Program-made: the position numbers and the translations under genes
Shown: one piece after another, positions 41,759 through 51,834 of the stretch
Layout of the letters: each line of letters opens with the position of its first letter
Numbering within the stretch: position 1 is the stretch's first letter
Notes under the pieces: model-generated
What the model was told of the DNA's origin: nothing
The model's input: the letters and a program-made list of their open reading frames with translations, nothing else
Databases searched by the model: none
From: Lachnospiraceae bacterium
Lineage (GTDB): Bacteria; Bacillota; Clostridia; Lachnospirales; Lachnospiraceae
Reading direction: 5' to 3'
Assembly: GCA_009911035.1 (NCBI GenBank)
Contig: QXWO01000040.1
Location: 1-56,561, forward strand
Length of the DNA: 56,561 nt

Positions 41759-43039
41759 TCAATTTCCATGCTCTTTTTCATATTCCTGTACAAGCCTTAT
41801 GATATCTCTGTTATATCTTTGCCAGTCTGTGTCAAATTTCTGTAAAAATGCATCCACGTCCCTGTTTAAAAGGAATGTCTGAATCTGTGCATCAACTGCC
41901 ATCTCGGAAGGATAATAGTGATCCTGATAGTCTGTCATATTTCCAGACTCAATATATTCTGCCATTCCGTCCAGCATGCCAGACAGCTCAAAGTCTCCCT
42001 CTGTACATGGAATTGCAATCTGTGCATCAATATACTTCTGAAGATTCTCCTGTTCAATAAGGAAATCCAACACTTCATAGGCCGCCTCTTTGTTCTTGCA
42101 TCCATCCATTACGCAGAACTGAAGGTCGATACCTGAATTCAGTGTGTTGCCTTCTTTTGTATCGCTGGCCGGCATTACAAAAGAATCTATATTCAAGTCA
42201 GGATTAACTGACAGAATCTGGGGGATCGCATAGCTTCCGATAGGATACATTGCGGATTCTCCCCTTGCAAAAGCTGTACAGGCATCATTGTACCCATAAG
42301 CAAACGGGTCGTCCGGTCCGTAGGGTGTCAGTTTTAAATACTTCTCCGACACTTCTTTGTATTCTTTGGTAAAAGTAGTCTCTCCCCTGTTTACCTGTTT
42401 CGCTGCATCTGCCGGTGCCAGATCCACTGCCATGGAGTTCCAGGGCGCCAGGCAGGTCCATGTGTCCTTAAATCCAAAGTAGAAAGGAAGCACGCCCTCC
42501 TCTTTGATGCTTTCACACAGACTCATCAGTTCTTCCCAATTCTCAGGAATTTCCCATCCATACTCCACAAACATGTCCTTATTGTAAAGAATGCCTGCCG
42601 CATTAGCTACATACGGCACAGCAAAAACGCCTTCTTTGGGGACAAATTTCAGCGTCTCATCAATGTCCAGATATGCCTGTTTAATGTTTTTAAGTCCTTC
42701 GTAGTCTGAAATATCGGCCAATATTTCCGCATCCACGAAATAGGAGTAGTTGATATCACCGCCGATTCCTATAATATCAGGATAATCTTCCCTGATAAAT
42801 CTTGTTCTCAGAATCGTCATTGCATCATTTGGAGAACTGATTTTCAGGTGGATATCATCATGGGTGGCGTTAAACTCTTCTTCCACCATTTCAAAATAAG
42901 CTGCCGCTTCCGGTTTGTATTGAACAATCTCAATCTCAACCTTATTGTTGTCAGCAGATGTCCCGCATCCCCAGAGGGTCAATGCCGTCATCGCGCAGCA
43001 CAGTGCTGACCCAAGACATTTAATCCTTTTCCCTTTCAT
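41759..43039 (-). CDS. Sugar ABC transporter substrate-binding lipoprotein (MsmE type)
   Basis: 426 residues. Lipoprotein signal: basic MKGKRIKC, hydrophobic core and lipobox LWGC with Cys25. The mature part is a type 1 periplasmic-binding fold: FNATHDDIHLKISSPNDAM, YVANAAGILYNKDMFVEYGW, and SYAIPQILSVNPDLNIDSFV, typical of cluster D/CUT1 binding proteins for oligosaccharides. First gene of the operon binding protein - permease - permease - GH36. Its promoter, with an AraC-type box, faces the divergent AraC gene. Confidence 0.9.
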   Translation of the reverse strand: MKGKRIKCLGSALCCAMTALTLWGCGTSADNNKVEIEIVQYKPEAAAYFEMVEEEFNATHDDIHLKISSPNDAMTILRTRFIREDYPDIIGIGGDINYSYFVDAEILADISDYEGLKNIKQAYLDIDETLKFVPKEGVFAVPYVANAAGILYNKDMFVEYGWEIPENWEELMSLCESIKEEGVLPFYFGFKDTWTCLAPWNSMAVDLAPADAAKQVNRGETTFTKEYKEVSEKYLKLTPYGPDDPFAYGYNDACTAFARGESAMYPIGSYAIPQILSVNPDLNIDSFVMPASDTKEGNTLNSGIDLQFCVMDGCKNKEAAYEVLDFLIEQENLQKYIDAQIAIPCTEGDFELSGMLDGMAEYIESGNMTDYQDHYYPSEMAVDAQIQTFLLNRDVDAFLQKFDTDWQRYNRDIIRLVQEYEKEHGN

Positions 43040-43070
43040 AAAATTCTCTCCTTCTTTTTTTGATAGTCAC

Positions 43071-43181
43071 ATTATAACATACCATTATGCTATCAATAAA
43101 TGGCTATATTTTAGTTATTTTATACCTTTATGCTATTTTTTCGTCATATAATTGAAGTCATCTAGCATTTTGGTATATAAT
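43071..43181. promoter_or_regulatory. Divergent promoters with three AraC-type boxes
   Basis: The motif ATACC-WWW-ATGCTA occurs at 43079-43092 and 43122-43135 (13 of 14 shared bases) and inverted at 43163-43176. The first copy lies at the -35 place of the binding-protein operon (-10 TATAAT at 43071-43076, no good -35), as for an activated promoter. The third overlaps the -10 (TATAAT 43176-43181, with TTGAAG 43152-43157) of the araC gene, suggesting self-repression. Confidence 0.7.
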
Positions 43182-43210
43182 ACATATATTATTACATTTT
43201 GAGGTGATTT

Positions 43211-44059
43211 ATGAGTGAAGTGATTTTTTCTGTTTTTCCAAGCGAGCGGTTTGTGGATTTGGGGTTATACCAGTTTGGATGGGAGCAGTGCGACCCTTCC
43301 CACTCCTTTGGCCCTGCCGCCAGAAACCATTATCTGTTCCATTATGTCATTTCCGGTACAGGAACGCTCTATGCCGACAATTCCAAAGGAGAGTCCATCA
43401 TTTATCAGATCAAAAGCGGACAGGGGTTTATACTTTTCCCGGGCCAAATCTGCACTTATATTGCGGACAAGGAAATCCCATGGGAATATACATGGGTAGA
43501 ATTTGACGGTCTCCGTGTAAAAGAAACCATAGAATTAGCGGGCCTTAGCCCTGACCAGCCAATTTACAAGGCGCGCTACAAAGATATTGCGGAAACCATG
43601 AAAGAGGAAATGCTGTACATTGTAAAGCACAAAACGGAATCCCCCTTTCACCTGATTGGACATCTCTATCTTTTTATCGACTGCCTCCTGCGCTCCTCCA
43701 CTTCCGCCCAGATAAGCAAAGGCAACAGCCTGCGTGACTTCTATATAAAAGAAGCGTTCTCTTTTATTGAACAGAACTTCCAGAATGACATTTCCGTGGA
43801 GGACATTGCCGCATCATGCGGCTTAAACCGCAGCTACTTCGGGAAAATTTTCCACGAAAATACCGGGAAATCCCCCCAGGATTTCCTAATTTCCTACCGG
43901 ATGACAAAAGCGGCGGAACTTTTAAAGCTGACAAACTTTTCTATTGCAGACATAGGAAATGCAGTCGGCTATCCAAACCAACTGCATTTTTCACGGGCAT
44001 TTAAAAATGTTTATGGGTCTTCCCCAAGACAGTGGAGAAATGAAAACAGGCATGTATGA
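43211..44059 (+). CDS. AraC-family regulator of the alpha-galactoside locus (MsmR type)
   Basis: 282 residues. N-terminal cupin (AraC_binding) domain: RNHYLFHYVISGTGTLYADN, GQGFILFPGQICTYIADKE, PWEYTWVEFDG. C-terminal double HTH: DISVEDIAASCGLNRSYFGK and FSIADIGNAVGYPNQLHFSR, then AFKNVYGSSPRQWR. MsmR/RafR-like proteins bind a sugar, usually melibiose, and activate the transport operon. Divergent from the binding protein gene with three shared boxes between. GAGGTGATTT precedes the start. Confidence 0.92.
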   Translation: MSEVIFSVFPSERFVDLGLYQFGWEQCDPSHSFGPAARNHYLFHYVISGTGTLYADNSKGESIIYQIKSGQGFILFPGQICTYIADKEIPWEYTWVEFDGLRVKETIELAGLSPDQPIYKARYKDIAETMKEEMLYIVKHKTESPFHLIGHLYLFIDCLLRSSTSAQISKGNSLRDFYIKEAFSFIEQNFQNDISVEDIAASCGLNRSYFGKIFHENTGKSPQDFLISYRMTKAAELLKLTNFSIADIGNAVGYPNQLHFSRAFKNVYGSSPRQWRNENRHV

Positions 44060-44067
44060 AAACAGCC

Positions 44068-45762
44068 CTATATCTCAAACTGTGACATCAGTTCCACCAT
44101 TGTCTCTACCTGAACCTTCTGTTCTTCGCTGACTGCGGCTGTCTCCTGCGATGTTGCCGAATTATTATCCACAGCATCGGAAACCTGTATGGCATTTTCA
44201 TTCAAATCATGCATGCGTGATGCGTTTTCCTTCAACATCTGCGCAATCTGTTCCATCTTTTCTGTAGCCGCCTTTGCGTCCGTCATTACCAGATTCATAT
44301 TTTCCGCCGTTTCGTCTGCAATGGAAATACTCCTGTCCATTACTGAAACGGTAGTCTCAATCAGTTCTGTGGTTCTTCCCGCGGCCTTTGCGGACTCGTT
44401 TGCAAGATTTTTTACCTGCTCCGCCACAACCGCAAAACCTTTTCCTGCATCTCCGGCCCTTGCCGCCTCAATGGCTGCATTCAGGGCCAGCAGGTTTGTC
44501 TGGGATGCAATCTCCTCGATGGCTTCAATAATCGCGCCAATCTGCTCTGAGCATCTTCCCATCTCCTGAATGGAGTCCTTAAGCTCCTGCATCTTCTCAT
44601 TGCCCTTTGCAAGCGTCACACCAGCTTCCGAAGCCATTCTGGCAGAGTCCTCCGCCTCCCGGGTATTTTCTTCTATGCTCCGGGTCATGCCCCCGAATGC
44701 GGTCATCAGTTCAGATACCTGTCCGGCCTGCACCGTACAGCTCTCAGCCAGATCCTGGGCGGCACATGCAAGCTGCTCCGAACCGCTGTCAATCTGTCCT
44801 GAAACATCCCGTATAGTCTGGAGCGTATTGCGCATCTTTTCCCCGATCTGCAGAAAAGAGTCCTTAATAGATACAAATTCCCCCACATATTCCCGCCTTA
44901 TATCTATTTTATAATTACCATTTCCCATCTCCTCTAAGGTTTTAGTTATCTCATCCACCATTCCAAGGAGATTTTTCTTCATAAATTTGATTGCGACAAC
45001 CATTTTCCCGACTTCGCTGTCATCTTCTTCCATCGCAAGCTCCGTGTGGAAATTCCCCCCTGCCAACACGGTCATCTGGTCCGATACCTTCTGGATCGGC
45101 TCTAAAAGCTCTCTTTCTGAAAACTTTATGGTCTTTACAAATTCCATCACAACATACAAAAAAGAGCCTGCAAATAAAATTTCAAAAATAACCTGTAAGG
45201 TTTTCAAAACCGCCTGCGTCTTGTTTTTCCGGTCTAAAATTTCAAGGATCGTTTCATCGGTCTGCTGGCTGATCTTATTGACCGCATCTTTATACTCTGC
45301 ACTGAATACACACGCCTGCGCTGCCTCTAAGCTGCCCTCCTGCACATGGGCAATTGCCTCTTTCTCCAGAGGCACAAGATTTTCCGACATGGAAGCAATC
45401 TGGTTTAAGCTGTTCCACTCATCCTCCGTGATATCACAGCTTTTTAAAGTTTCTACCGCATTTTCCCTGTTCCGGTCTTCGTTCAGTTCTTTCATATAAC
45501 CGTTATAATAATCCTGATTTCCAGTAACGGCATAAGACTGTATATTATAGGTCAGTGTCTTGGAACCGATCCTATACTGATTTAAAGCCACTGTCGTATT
45601 AAGCTGTGCACTATGTACTCTTGAAATAGTCATGTTGAACGCAATAAACCCTAACAGCAGTACAACTCCTGTCACCACCGATATCAGCGCCTGTCTTACC
45701 AGTTTTTTAAGCTGTGCAGCCTGACTCTTTTTCCCCATTATCCTACGCTCTCTGTTCTCCAT
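44068..45762 (-). CDS. Methyl-accepting chemotaxis protein
   Basis: 564 residues: membrane helix 1 (about 25-45), a helical four-helix-bundle type sensor part (about 45-185), helix 2 (about 188-206), HAMP (about 207-262), then a long coiled coil with the signalling hairpin [35 protein letters not shown]. The ligand of the sensor part cannot be told. GGAGAGGG precedes ATG 45762. No che or flagellar gene is nearby, though the signal domain is intact. Confidence 0.93.
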   Translation of the reverse strand: MENRERRIMGKKSQAAQLKKLVRQALISVVTGVVLLLGFIAFNMTISRVHSAQLNTTVALNQYRIGSKTLTYNIQSYAVTGNQDYYNGYMKELNEDRNRENAVETLKSCDITEDEWNSLNQIASMSENLVPLEKEAIAHVQEGSLEAAQACVFSAEYKDAVNKISQQTDETILEILDRKNKTQAVLKTLQVIFEILFAGSFLYVVMEFVKTIKFSERELLEPIQKVSDQMTVLAGGNFHTELAMEEDDSEVGKMVVAIKFMKKNLLGMVDEITKTLEEMGNGNYKIDIRREYVGEFVSIKDSFLQIGEKMRNTLQTIRDVSGQIDSGSEQLACAAQDLAESCTVQAGQVSELMTAFGGMTRSIEENTREAEDSARMASEAGVTLAKGNEKMQELKDSIQEMGRCSEQIGAIIEAIEEIASQTNLLALNAAIEAARAGDAGKGFAVVAEQVKNLANESAKAAGRTTELIETTVSVMDRSISIADETAENMNLVMTDAKAATEKMEQIAQMLKENASRMHDLNENAIQVSDAVDNNSATSQETAAVSEEQKVQVETMVELMSQFEI

Positions 45763-46132
45763 AATCCCTCTCCTATTAAATCATATTTTGCTACTGGTGA
45801 TGCCGGACAGAAGGTGTTGATAAAATTCCAGTACAGCATATCCTAAAACTTTGCACAAATTGCATGATATGCAGTGCCAATAGTCATATTGCACAAAATT
45901 GTCGTTCGCCTTGTAGACACAACATCATATTTATTATACCTAATGAAAAGAAGCATGGCAATTCTTTTATGGAAAAAACTTTCATAATATCTTTTAAATT
46001 TATTAAATTTTTGGTGATAATATACAATGAACCATACCGAATCGGGATTCCCTGATTTTTATTACAATAAGCTGGCCCGCGGAGCGTGGCAGCGCTTGTT
46101 TTCTTCCTCCGAACCTTTCCTGTATTTTCTTT
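45763..46132. other. Non-coding spacer with one dispersed repeat
   Basis: No gene seen. A copy of the dispersed repeat lies at 46061-46100 in inverted orientation (CAATAAGCTGGCCCGCGGAG then CGTGGCAGCGCTTGTT); its core GCTGGC-CGCGG-GTGGCAGC is an imperfect palindrome. AT-rich DNA between 45860 and 46030 includes ordinary promoter-like sequence for the chemoreceptor. Confidence 0.55.
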
Positions 46133-46459
46133 CTATCTGTTCCTATGCATTTCGTTATTTGAATTTTCCGTCTTTGCTGTCATTTTCAGAGTCTGTTCAG
46201 CATATTCCCTGCTATACAGCATAGTCTGCGATGCATCCTCATTTTCATTTCCCATATTTACTGAAAAATCATCATCCATCTGTCCTTGTTCATCATAATT
46301 TCCAGTAGAGTGAAATAACTCGCTGCTGCTGACAGATGAAATATAGCTGTCCCTTTTACCTGCTTCATTTTTAACATCAAATTCTGTTCTTCTTTCAATT
46401 TCCCCAACATTCCACAACGGTGCACAGAGCTTTCCAATCTCTCCAATATTCATTCCCAT
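46133..46459 (-). CDS. Small protein of unknown function, 108 aa
   Basis: Starts MGMNIGEIGKLCAPLWNVGE and continues hydrophilic and Glu/Ser/Asn-rich, with no membrane segment and no recognised domain. AGGAGA precedes ATG 46459 by 7 bases. In style it resembles the 446-985 protein (short Met-Asp/Asn-Ile-Gly/Thr N-terminus followed by charged sequence); I do not claim homology. It stands alone, 81 bases before a terminator on the other side. Confidence 0.5.
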   Translation of the reverse strand: MGMNIGEIGKLCAPLWNVGEIERRTEFDVKNEAGKRDSYISSVSSSELFHSTGNYDEQGQMDDDFSVNMGNENEDASQTMLYSREYAEQTLKMTAKTENSNNEMHRNR

Positions 46460-46542
46460 TTTAATTCTCCTGTCTCATAATTATAAAATTTAAGATCCAC
46501 GGCAGGCATACCCTTTCTTGGTGTGTCACACATTTGTCCACA

Positions 46543-46592
46543 CAAAAAAGCGAGATTTTTACCGCACAAAAAATGCAGTAAAAGTCTCGCTT
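46543..46592 (-). terminator. Terminator after the ABC permease operon
   Basis: AAGCGAGA-TTTTAC pairs with GTAAAA-TCTCGCTT, with a T6 run following on the minus strand (46544-46549). It ends the operon 51583-46740. Confidence 0.82.
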
Positions 46593-46739
46593 ATTATCAA
46601 CATATTCCGGGGAATTCCTTTCCCGTACTGACGCAAATATGTTACATACTGAGGTATGCAAGCTACTCCCTGTTACTTGATTTGAATCATATCAAATGTT
46701 CCTCCCTAAGTCAACTCCTTTTTCACCAGAATATATTTC

Positions 46740-49091
46740 TTACAGAAATTCATTGACCGTGTCTGTGACCGACATCTCCCGAATCCGTTTTGCCGGAATA
46801 TACACTGCCGCCGCACATGACAATATAACAAGCAGTACAATTGCTGCCAACGGCTTTATGGGGACTTTCCACACGCCGCCAAAGTGGTCCAGAATCAGTT
46901 TAACAGTCAGCAGTCTGTGAAGGTAAAGCCCTGCAGCGCATCCGGTGACCAGCCCGCATGACGCGTAGGTTATGGCTTCCGCGGCCACCATTGCCGTCAC
47001 CTGTGCCACGCTCATCCCCACAGCCCGCATGACGCCGTATTGTCTCATTCTTGCAGACACGCTCATGGAAATGCTGTTCATAATGTTAAATACCGTGATC
47101 AAAGAAATAATTGTAAGAAATCCATAGGCCGCGATCCTGAATACCCAGAAAGAAGAATAGTAGGTCTGATTATCCTCCCTCCGGTCTGCAAATTCATTTC
47201 CGTCTGCCATGGCCTTTATTTCAGCAACTGTTTCCTCTGTGATCTCCTTTGTAAACTGTACGTTAAGAAGTGTATAATTTTCCTCCCCGGTAAGATACCT
47301 GTAAATTTCTTCCGTGCAGACTACCGACGGGCAGTTTTCATTTCCCAATCCTTCCGATACCACACAGGCAATTTCCAGTTCTGTGTCTCCTATTTTAATT
47401 TTGTCCCCCACATCCAGACGGCTGTTGCTGTTAAAAATGGTCATGGCATAGCCTGAACCGCCCGTGACCTTTGGCAAAGCGCCGCTTACTACCGATTTTT
47501 CTGACCACCGGAACATATACTCGTCATAGGAAATCAGATCCACGGCTCCCTCCACGCCATTTATATACGCTGGTGTGTTATAAGCGATCCCATTTCCAAA
47601 AACTGCTTCCACGCCGGGAAGATGGCTGATTTCGTCTTTCATTTTCCGGTCAATGGAATGGACATTATCCACGGCTGCAATAGAAACATCGGGATTGAAA
47701 TCGCTTTCAGAGGGAAGCAGTTTTTTTGTAAAATCGATTCCTGCCGAAAAAATCATAAACAGAATGATTGTAAAGGCAAAGGAAAAAGACATCAAAACCA
47801 GATTTTTCCCGGCCGCAGCCGCATGATGTATGCCAAGTGCTTTTTCTACTTTAAAGAAACGGATGCCGGCTCCATGGGAAAGTTTTTTCCCCGTATCCGC
47901 ATTTCCCGATACTGCCCACATGGGAGATACCTGGGCGGCACGTCTGGCAGGCGAATGGGCGGCAAGCATTACCGTAATGACACCTATCAGAGCACCGCTT
48001 ATAATCCCAAGAGGGCTGGGCCGGAAAGACATTCCGGCAAACTCTCCCCCTGCCAGTCTTTTCAGCAGTATACATGCCATCCACGTAAATACAGTGCCCA
48101 GCCCGCAGCCAATGGGAATAGCGCTTTTACACCAGTTCAATGCCTCTAGCCGTACAAAACGCATGATCTGTTTTCTGCTGGCCCCAATGCAGCGCATCAT
48201 GCCAAAAAACTTTGTCCTCTGGGAAATATTACTGTTCATGCAGCTTGAGATCATCAGCACCCCGGCGGTGAGAATCATAAGAAATACTGCCCCGGCCATA
48301 GGATACAGGCTTGCCATCTGCTGTCTGGTGCTTGCCCCTGCCAGCCCTAAAACTATCGTATTTTCCCTTACATTTTCATCCCCCAGCCCATACTGCTTCT
48401 TTAAACTGTCAATTGCCTTTTTCAGCTTCGTTCCTTTAGCAAACTGAACATAATATAACGGACTTCCCTCCTGCCCGTTGGCCGCACACAGGTCCGTTAA
48501 GGCACTCAGATCCATATATCCGCAGAATCCATCGATATCGTCGTTGTACCCGGTATCATCCGCACAGAACCCGGACACCGTGTAGCTGAAACTGCCTGCC
48601 GGAGTATCTATGGTGATTTCGCTGCCTTCATGAAGCCCGGATTTTTCCTTTGCATCCATGCTGACCATAATTTCATTGCCATTATGGGGATATGCGCCTT
48701 CCGTCTCATAGTTTCTAATATCATAGACATAGGGCGGCTCCGCTCCGTACAGAATAATTCTCCTGCCATTGACGGATAACCATTCCTCATCTGTATTTTC
48801 ACCAAATGCCCGGTACCACGCCGTCACCGCCACATCGCCCTGCCCTGCGATCCTGTCCGCTTCCTCTTTTGATATGTCGCTCAAAATAATGTGGTAATTT
48901 CCATGACGTTTTATACTGCTTTCTGCTTCTGCCTCTGACCAGATCTGCACCATGGAAAAAATAGCTGTCACAAGAAACACCGCAAGAATAATGCAGATCA
49001 GCGTCAGGCGGTTCTGCTTTCTGCGTACCTTTGCCGAAATAGGAACCAGCTCAAGATAACTTTTCATACAGGATGTTTTCATTCCGAACAC
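46740..49091 (-). CDS. FtsX-family ABC transporter permease, two-module
   Basis: 783 residues. N-terminal helix (about 28-48), a large extracytoplasmic region (about 60-265), helices near 270-290, 320-345 and 360-380, a second half with helix about 445-465, another outer domain (about 480-670) and three closing helices near 690, 735 and 765, followed by a [15 protein letters not shown] end, typical for two-FtsX-module permeases. The outer regions would bind substrate; peptide or lipoprotein release is likely. It overlaps the ATPase gene by 13 bases and belongs to the same operon as the two-component system, implying signal-controlled expression. The substrate is open. Confidence 0.85.
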   Translation of the reverse strand: MFGMKTSCMKSYLELVPISAKVRRKQNRLTLICIILAVFLVTAIFSMVQIWSEAEAESSIKRHGNYHIILSDISKEEADRIAGQGDVAVTAWYRAFGENTDEEWLSVNGRRIILYGAEPPYVYDIRNYETEGAYPHNGNEIMVSMDAKEKSGLHEGSEITIDTPAGSFSYTVSGFCADDTGYNDDIDGFCGYMDLSALTDLCAANGQEGSPLYYVQFAKGTKLKKAIDSLKKQYGLGDENVRENTIVLGLAGASTRQQMASLYPMAGAVFLMILTAGVLMISSCMNSNISQRTKFFGMMRCIGASRKQIMRFVRLEALNWCKSAIPIGCGLGTVFTWMACILLKRLAGGEFAGMSFRPSPLGIISGALIGVITVMLAAHSPARRAAQVSPMWAVSGNADTGKKLSHGAGIRFFKVEKALGIHHAAAAGKNLVLMSFSFAFTIILFMIFSAGIDFTKKLLPSESDFNPDVSIAAVDNVHSIDRKMKDEISHLPGVEAVFGNGIAYNTPAYINGVEGAVDLISYDEYMFRWSEKSVVSGALPKVTGGSGYAMTIFNSNSRLDVGDKIKIGDTELEIACVVSEGLGNENCPSVVCTEEIYRYLTGEENYTLLNVQFTKEITEETVAEIKAMADGNEFADRREDNQTYYSSFWVFRIAAYGFLTIISLITVFNIMNSISMSVSARMRQYGVMRAVGMSVAQVTAMVAAEAITYASCGLVTGCAAGLYLHRLLTVKLILDHFGGVWKVPIKPLAAIVLLVILSCAAAVYIPAKRIREMSVTDTVNEFL

Positions 49092-49762
49092 CTCCCCAGG
49101 TCAGTTAGTACACCATCCGACACCTGCAATACCCGGTCCGCTGTATGGGCGATACTGCGGTTATGGGTGATCATGATGACCGTCTGCTCATATTTTTTGG
49201 ACGTTTCCTTAAGAAGGGTAATTACTTCGCTGCTGTTCTGGGAATCCAGATTTCCTGTAGGTTCATCCGCCAGGATCAGCGCCGGGCGTGTAATAAGTGC
49301 ACGCCCAATCGCCACCCTCTGCTGCTGCCCGCCGGACAGCTGGCCCGGCAGGTGCTTACGCCGCTCCTTTAAATTCAGCACGCCCAGCAGATCCTCCAGA
49401 TATTTTCCGTCCGGCTTGTGATAATCGAGAAGTACCGGGAAAATAATATTCTGCTCAACAGTCAGCTCTGGAATCAGATTAAATGCCTGGAAAATAAAAC
49501 CGATATTCCTTCTGCGGAAAACGGTAAGGCTGCTTTCCTTCATGGAAAAAGTATCTCTCCCGTCAATCAGCACCTTTCCACTGTCTGGCACATCCAGTGC
49601 ACCTATCATATTAAGCAGCGTGCTTTTCCCGGAACCCGATTCCCCGACCACTGCAACAAATTCCCCCCTGGGAACGGAAAAACTGACATTCTTTAACGCC
49701 TGCACAGCCGCCTCCCCGCTGCCATAGGTTTTTGAAATGGATTTCACTTCTAATAAATTCAT
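49079..49762 (-). CDS. ABC transporter ATP-binding protein (MacB/LolD type)
   Basis: 227 residues: Walker [11 protein letters not shown]-loop FQAFNL, signature [12 protein letters not shown], Walker [13 protein letters not shown], switch His in [11 protein letters not shown]. Partner of the 783-residue permease. A 112-base spacer separates it from the histidine kinase gene; it contains CTTACA...TGTAAG inverted half sites that could bind the response regulator. GAGGTGTCAG lies before the start. Confidence 0.92.
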   Translation of the reverse strand: MNLLEVKSISKTYGSGEAAVQALKNVSFSVPRGEFVAVVGESGSGKSTLLNMIGALDVPDSGKVLIDGRDTFSMKESSLTVFRRRNIGFIFQAFNLIPELTVEQNIIFPVLLDYHKPDGKYLEDLLGVLNLKERRKHLPGQLSGGQQQRVAIGRALITRPALILADEPTGNLDSQNSSEVITLLKETSKKYEQTVIMITHNRSIAHTADRVLQVSDGVLTDLGRCSE

Positions 49763-49874
49763 AAAACTGACACCTCTTTCTTTGTTTGAATTCTATTGGA
49801 AGGATATCATCTGAATCTTACAGTAATATGACTGCAATACTACAATTTTGTAAGGCTAGGCGCCGTGCAGCAGG

Positions 49875-50915
49875 TTACGTCAAAAAGCTTATCACGAAGG
49901 CAGTGCCCCGCCCTAAGATGCTGTCCACCTCCATGGTCCCCCTGTGGGCTTCAATCACCGCTTTTGCAAGAGGCAGGCCAAGCCCGGTCCCCCGGGTATC
50001 TTTGGAGAAGCGGCTTCTGTAAAATCGTTTGAAGATATGGTGCAGGTCCTCCGGGTGAATACCGCATCCATTGTCCCTTACAGTGATCTGGACAACCGAT
50101 ATTGATGCTTTCCACTCAATGGAAATATGATCGCCGCCCCGGGTATTGTCAAAGGCATTTTTGACAACATTGCTTACGGCCTCGGCCAGCCAGTCGCGGT
50201 CGCAGAAAAGGGTGACATTGTCAGAGCCGGATAAAACCAGCTTCTTCTGCTCCCGGTCCGCCCGGTATGCAAAATGAAGTTCAATATCCTTCATCATGTC
50301 CGCAACATTTTCTGTATTTTTTTCAAAAACAATAAATCCTGCATCCAGTTTTGCAATCTTTAACAAATTCTGTATCAGTGTTTCTATTCTGTCCAGTTCC
50401 CGCTCTGAGAGCAGGGCGCACTCCCGGACAGACGCCTCTTTCGCATCTTCCAGCAGCAGGCTGTTATAAATATTCAGAGCCGCAAGGGGGGTTTTAAGCT
50501 GATGGGAAATATCAGAGATAATGTTTTTCAGAGATTCTTTTGTTTTAAGCTCCTTGTCCGCGTGGGCCCCCAGCACGGACGCCAGCGTGTTTATGGCGTG
50601 GAACAGTCTGTACAGCTCCCCGTCACTATCGCAGGGAATCCGGGCGTCGGTTTCACCCTCCAGATAGGCAGTGATTTGAAGCGCTGCCTCCTCCATCCTC
50701 TTATTCTGCCTTTGGACGTACCACAAGCATATAGCCAGTATGCCGCCTATTGCGAGCAAAGAAACCAGCAACAGCCATAGGGCGCAGTTTTTTTCCACAT
50801 GAAAAAGCCCTACGGTAACCTGTGACAGCAGGACAAAAAGTCCCCCTGCAGCCGTAATGGCAAGAAAGAAATGTTTTACATTTTTGTCTGCAAAAATTCT
50901 CATAACACGTTCCAT
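49875..50915 (-). CDS. Sensor histidine kinase
   Basis: 346 residues. Two membrane helices (about 15-37 and 46-66) with almost no external loop, then HAMP-like sequence, HisKA with phospho-acceptor H138 in NIISDISHQLKTPLAALNIY, HATPase_c with N box NVVKNAFDNT, G1 VRDNGCGI, F box FKRFYRS and G2 GTGLGLPLAKAVIEAHRG. A short-loop kinase of the BceS/intramembrane-sensing type usually reads the state of an associated FtsX-type transporter, here encoded downstream. Its start overlaps the end of the regulator gene by 16 bases. Confidence 0.92.
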   Translation of the reverse strand: MERVMRIFADKNVKHFFLAITAAGGLFVLLSQVTVGLFHVEKNCALWLLLVSLLAIGGILAICLWYVQRQNKRMEEAALQITAYLEGETDARIPCDSDGELYRLFHAINTLASVLGAHADKELKTKESLKNIISDISHQLKTPLAALNIYNSLLLEDAKEASVRECALLSERELDRIETLIQNLLKIAKLDAGFIVFEKNTENVADMMKDIELHFAYRADREQKKLVLSGSDNVTLFCDRDWLAEAVSNVVKNAFDNTRGGDHISIEWKASISVVQITVRDNGCGIHPEDLHHIFKRFYRSRFSKDTRGTGLGLPLAKAVIEAHRGTMEVDSILGRGTAFVISFLT

Positions 50916-51583
50916 TTATATCCCATACGACGTATGGTCAGAATCATCTTCGGTTCGCTGGGATTATCCTCCACTTTCATTCGCAGCCTGCGGATATATA
51001 CGGTAAGGGTATTGTTGTCTATAAAACTGCCCTCGCAGTCCCACAATTTATCCAGAATTTTTTCCTTGGACAGTATGGCGCCGGGATTCTGCATCAGCAG
51101 GCACAGCAGCTTATATTCCCCGGCAGTCAGATCCAGAAGGCCGCCGTTTTTATACGCCTGTCCTTTAAGCAGGTGCACACAGATCCCGTTGGACTGTAAT
51201 TCTGTTTCCGCTGCTGCGAAATCCTTAGCCCGGCGCAGAAGCGCCTGGATCCTTGAAAGCAGTACGCCCAGCTTAAAAGGCTTGGTGATATAGTCGTCAC
51301 CGCCTATATCCAGCCCCGTGATAATGCTCATTTCCTCGTCCGATGCAGTGAGAAAAATAATCGGGACTTTGGAAGTCTGCCGCACGATTCTGCAGAAATC
51401 AAAGCCGGAGCCGTCGGGCAGAGAGACATCCAGAACCAGCAGGTCATACCGGCCCTTTGGCCAGACGCTGCCGGCCTCTTTCATTGTCCTTGCAATGTCC
51501 AGTTCAAATCCCTGTTTCTTAAACGCAAGGGAAAGTCCGTTGATCAGACTTAAATCATCTTCCAAAAGCAATATCCTGCTCAT
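50900..51583 (-). CDS. OmpR/PhoB-family response regulator
   Basis: 227 residues. Receiver domain with acidic pocket EDD (9-10), phospho-acceptor D52 (LLVLDVSLPDG), Thr in FLTASDEE and Lys in DDYITKPF, then a winged-helix domain (SKEKILDKLWDCEGSFIDNN, IRRLRMKVEDNPSEP). Works with the 49875 kinase to control the ABC transporter, and probably itself. First gene of the operon. Confidence 0.93.
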   Translation of the reverse strand: MSRILLLEDDLSLINGLSLAFKKQGFELDIARTMKEAGSVWPKGRYDLLVLDVSLPDGSGFDFCRIVRQTSKVPIIFLTASDEEMSIITGLDIGGDDYITKPFKLGVLLSRIQALLRRAKDFAAAETELQSNGICVHLLKGQAYKNGGLLDLTAGEYKLLCLLMQNPGAILSKEKILDKLWDCEGSFIDNNTLTVYIRRLRMKVEDNPSEPKMILTIRRMGYKWNVL

Positions 51584-51644
51584 GATTCATACCTTTCTCC
51601 TATTTTTCATAACAGGCAGGCTTATTATAAACATTGATAATACT

Positions 51645-51674
51645 ATTATATACAGGATGGCCGGACAAAGGCAA
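51645..51674 (-). promoter_or_regulatory. Promoter of the two-component operon
   Basis: Minus strand -35 TTGCCT (51669-51674), 18 bases, -10 TATAAT (51645-51650), about 60 bases before the regulator start. Confidence 0.5.
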
Positions 51675-51834
51675 ATTACAAATTTCCGTGTATTTCTCCA
51701 GCTTTCCAGTACTTACCTGCCGTCAGTTACTGATTGATAATTATACCGCCATTTTTCGCGTTGCTGACGCATCCGCTTGGCTCATTGCCTGCGGGAATCA
51801 TTTGGTGCTTTCTTTATACCAGCAGTCTCTGTCC

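Noticed and set aside
446-46459. Homology between the small proteins at 446-985 and 46133-46459
   Set aside because: They look alike in style (short MD/NI-type N-terminus, charged body), but I cannot align them convincingly.
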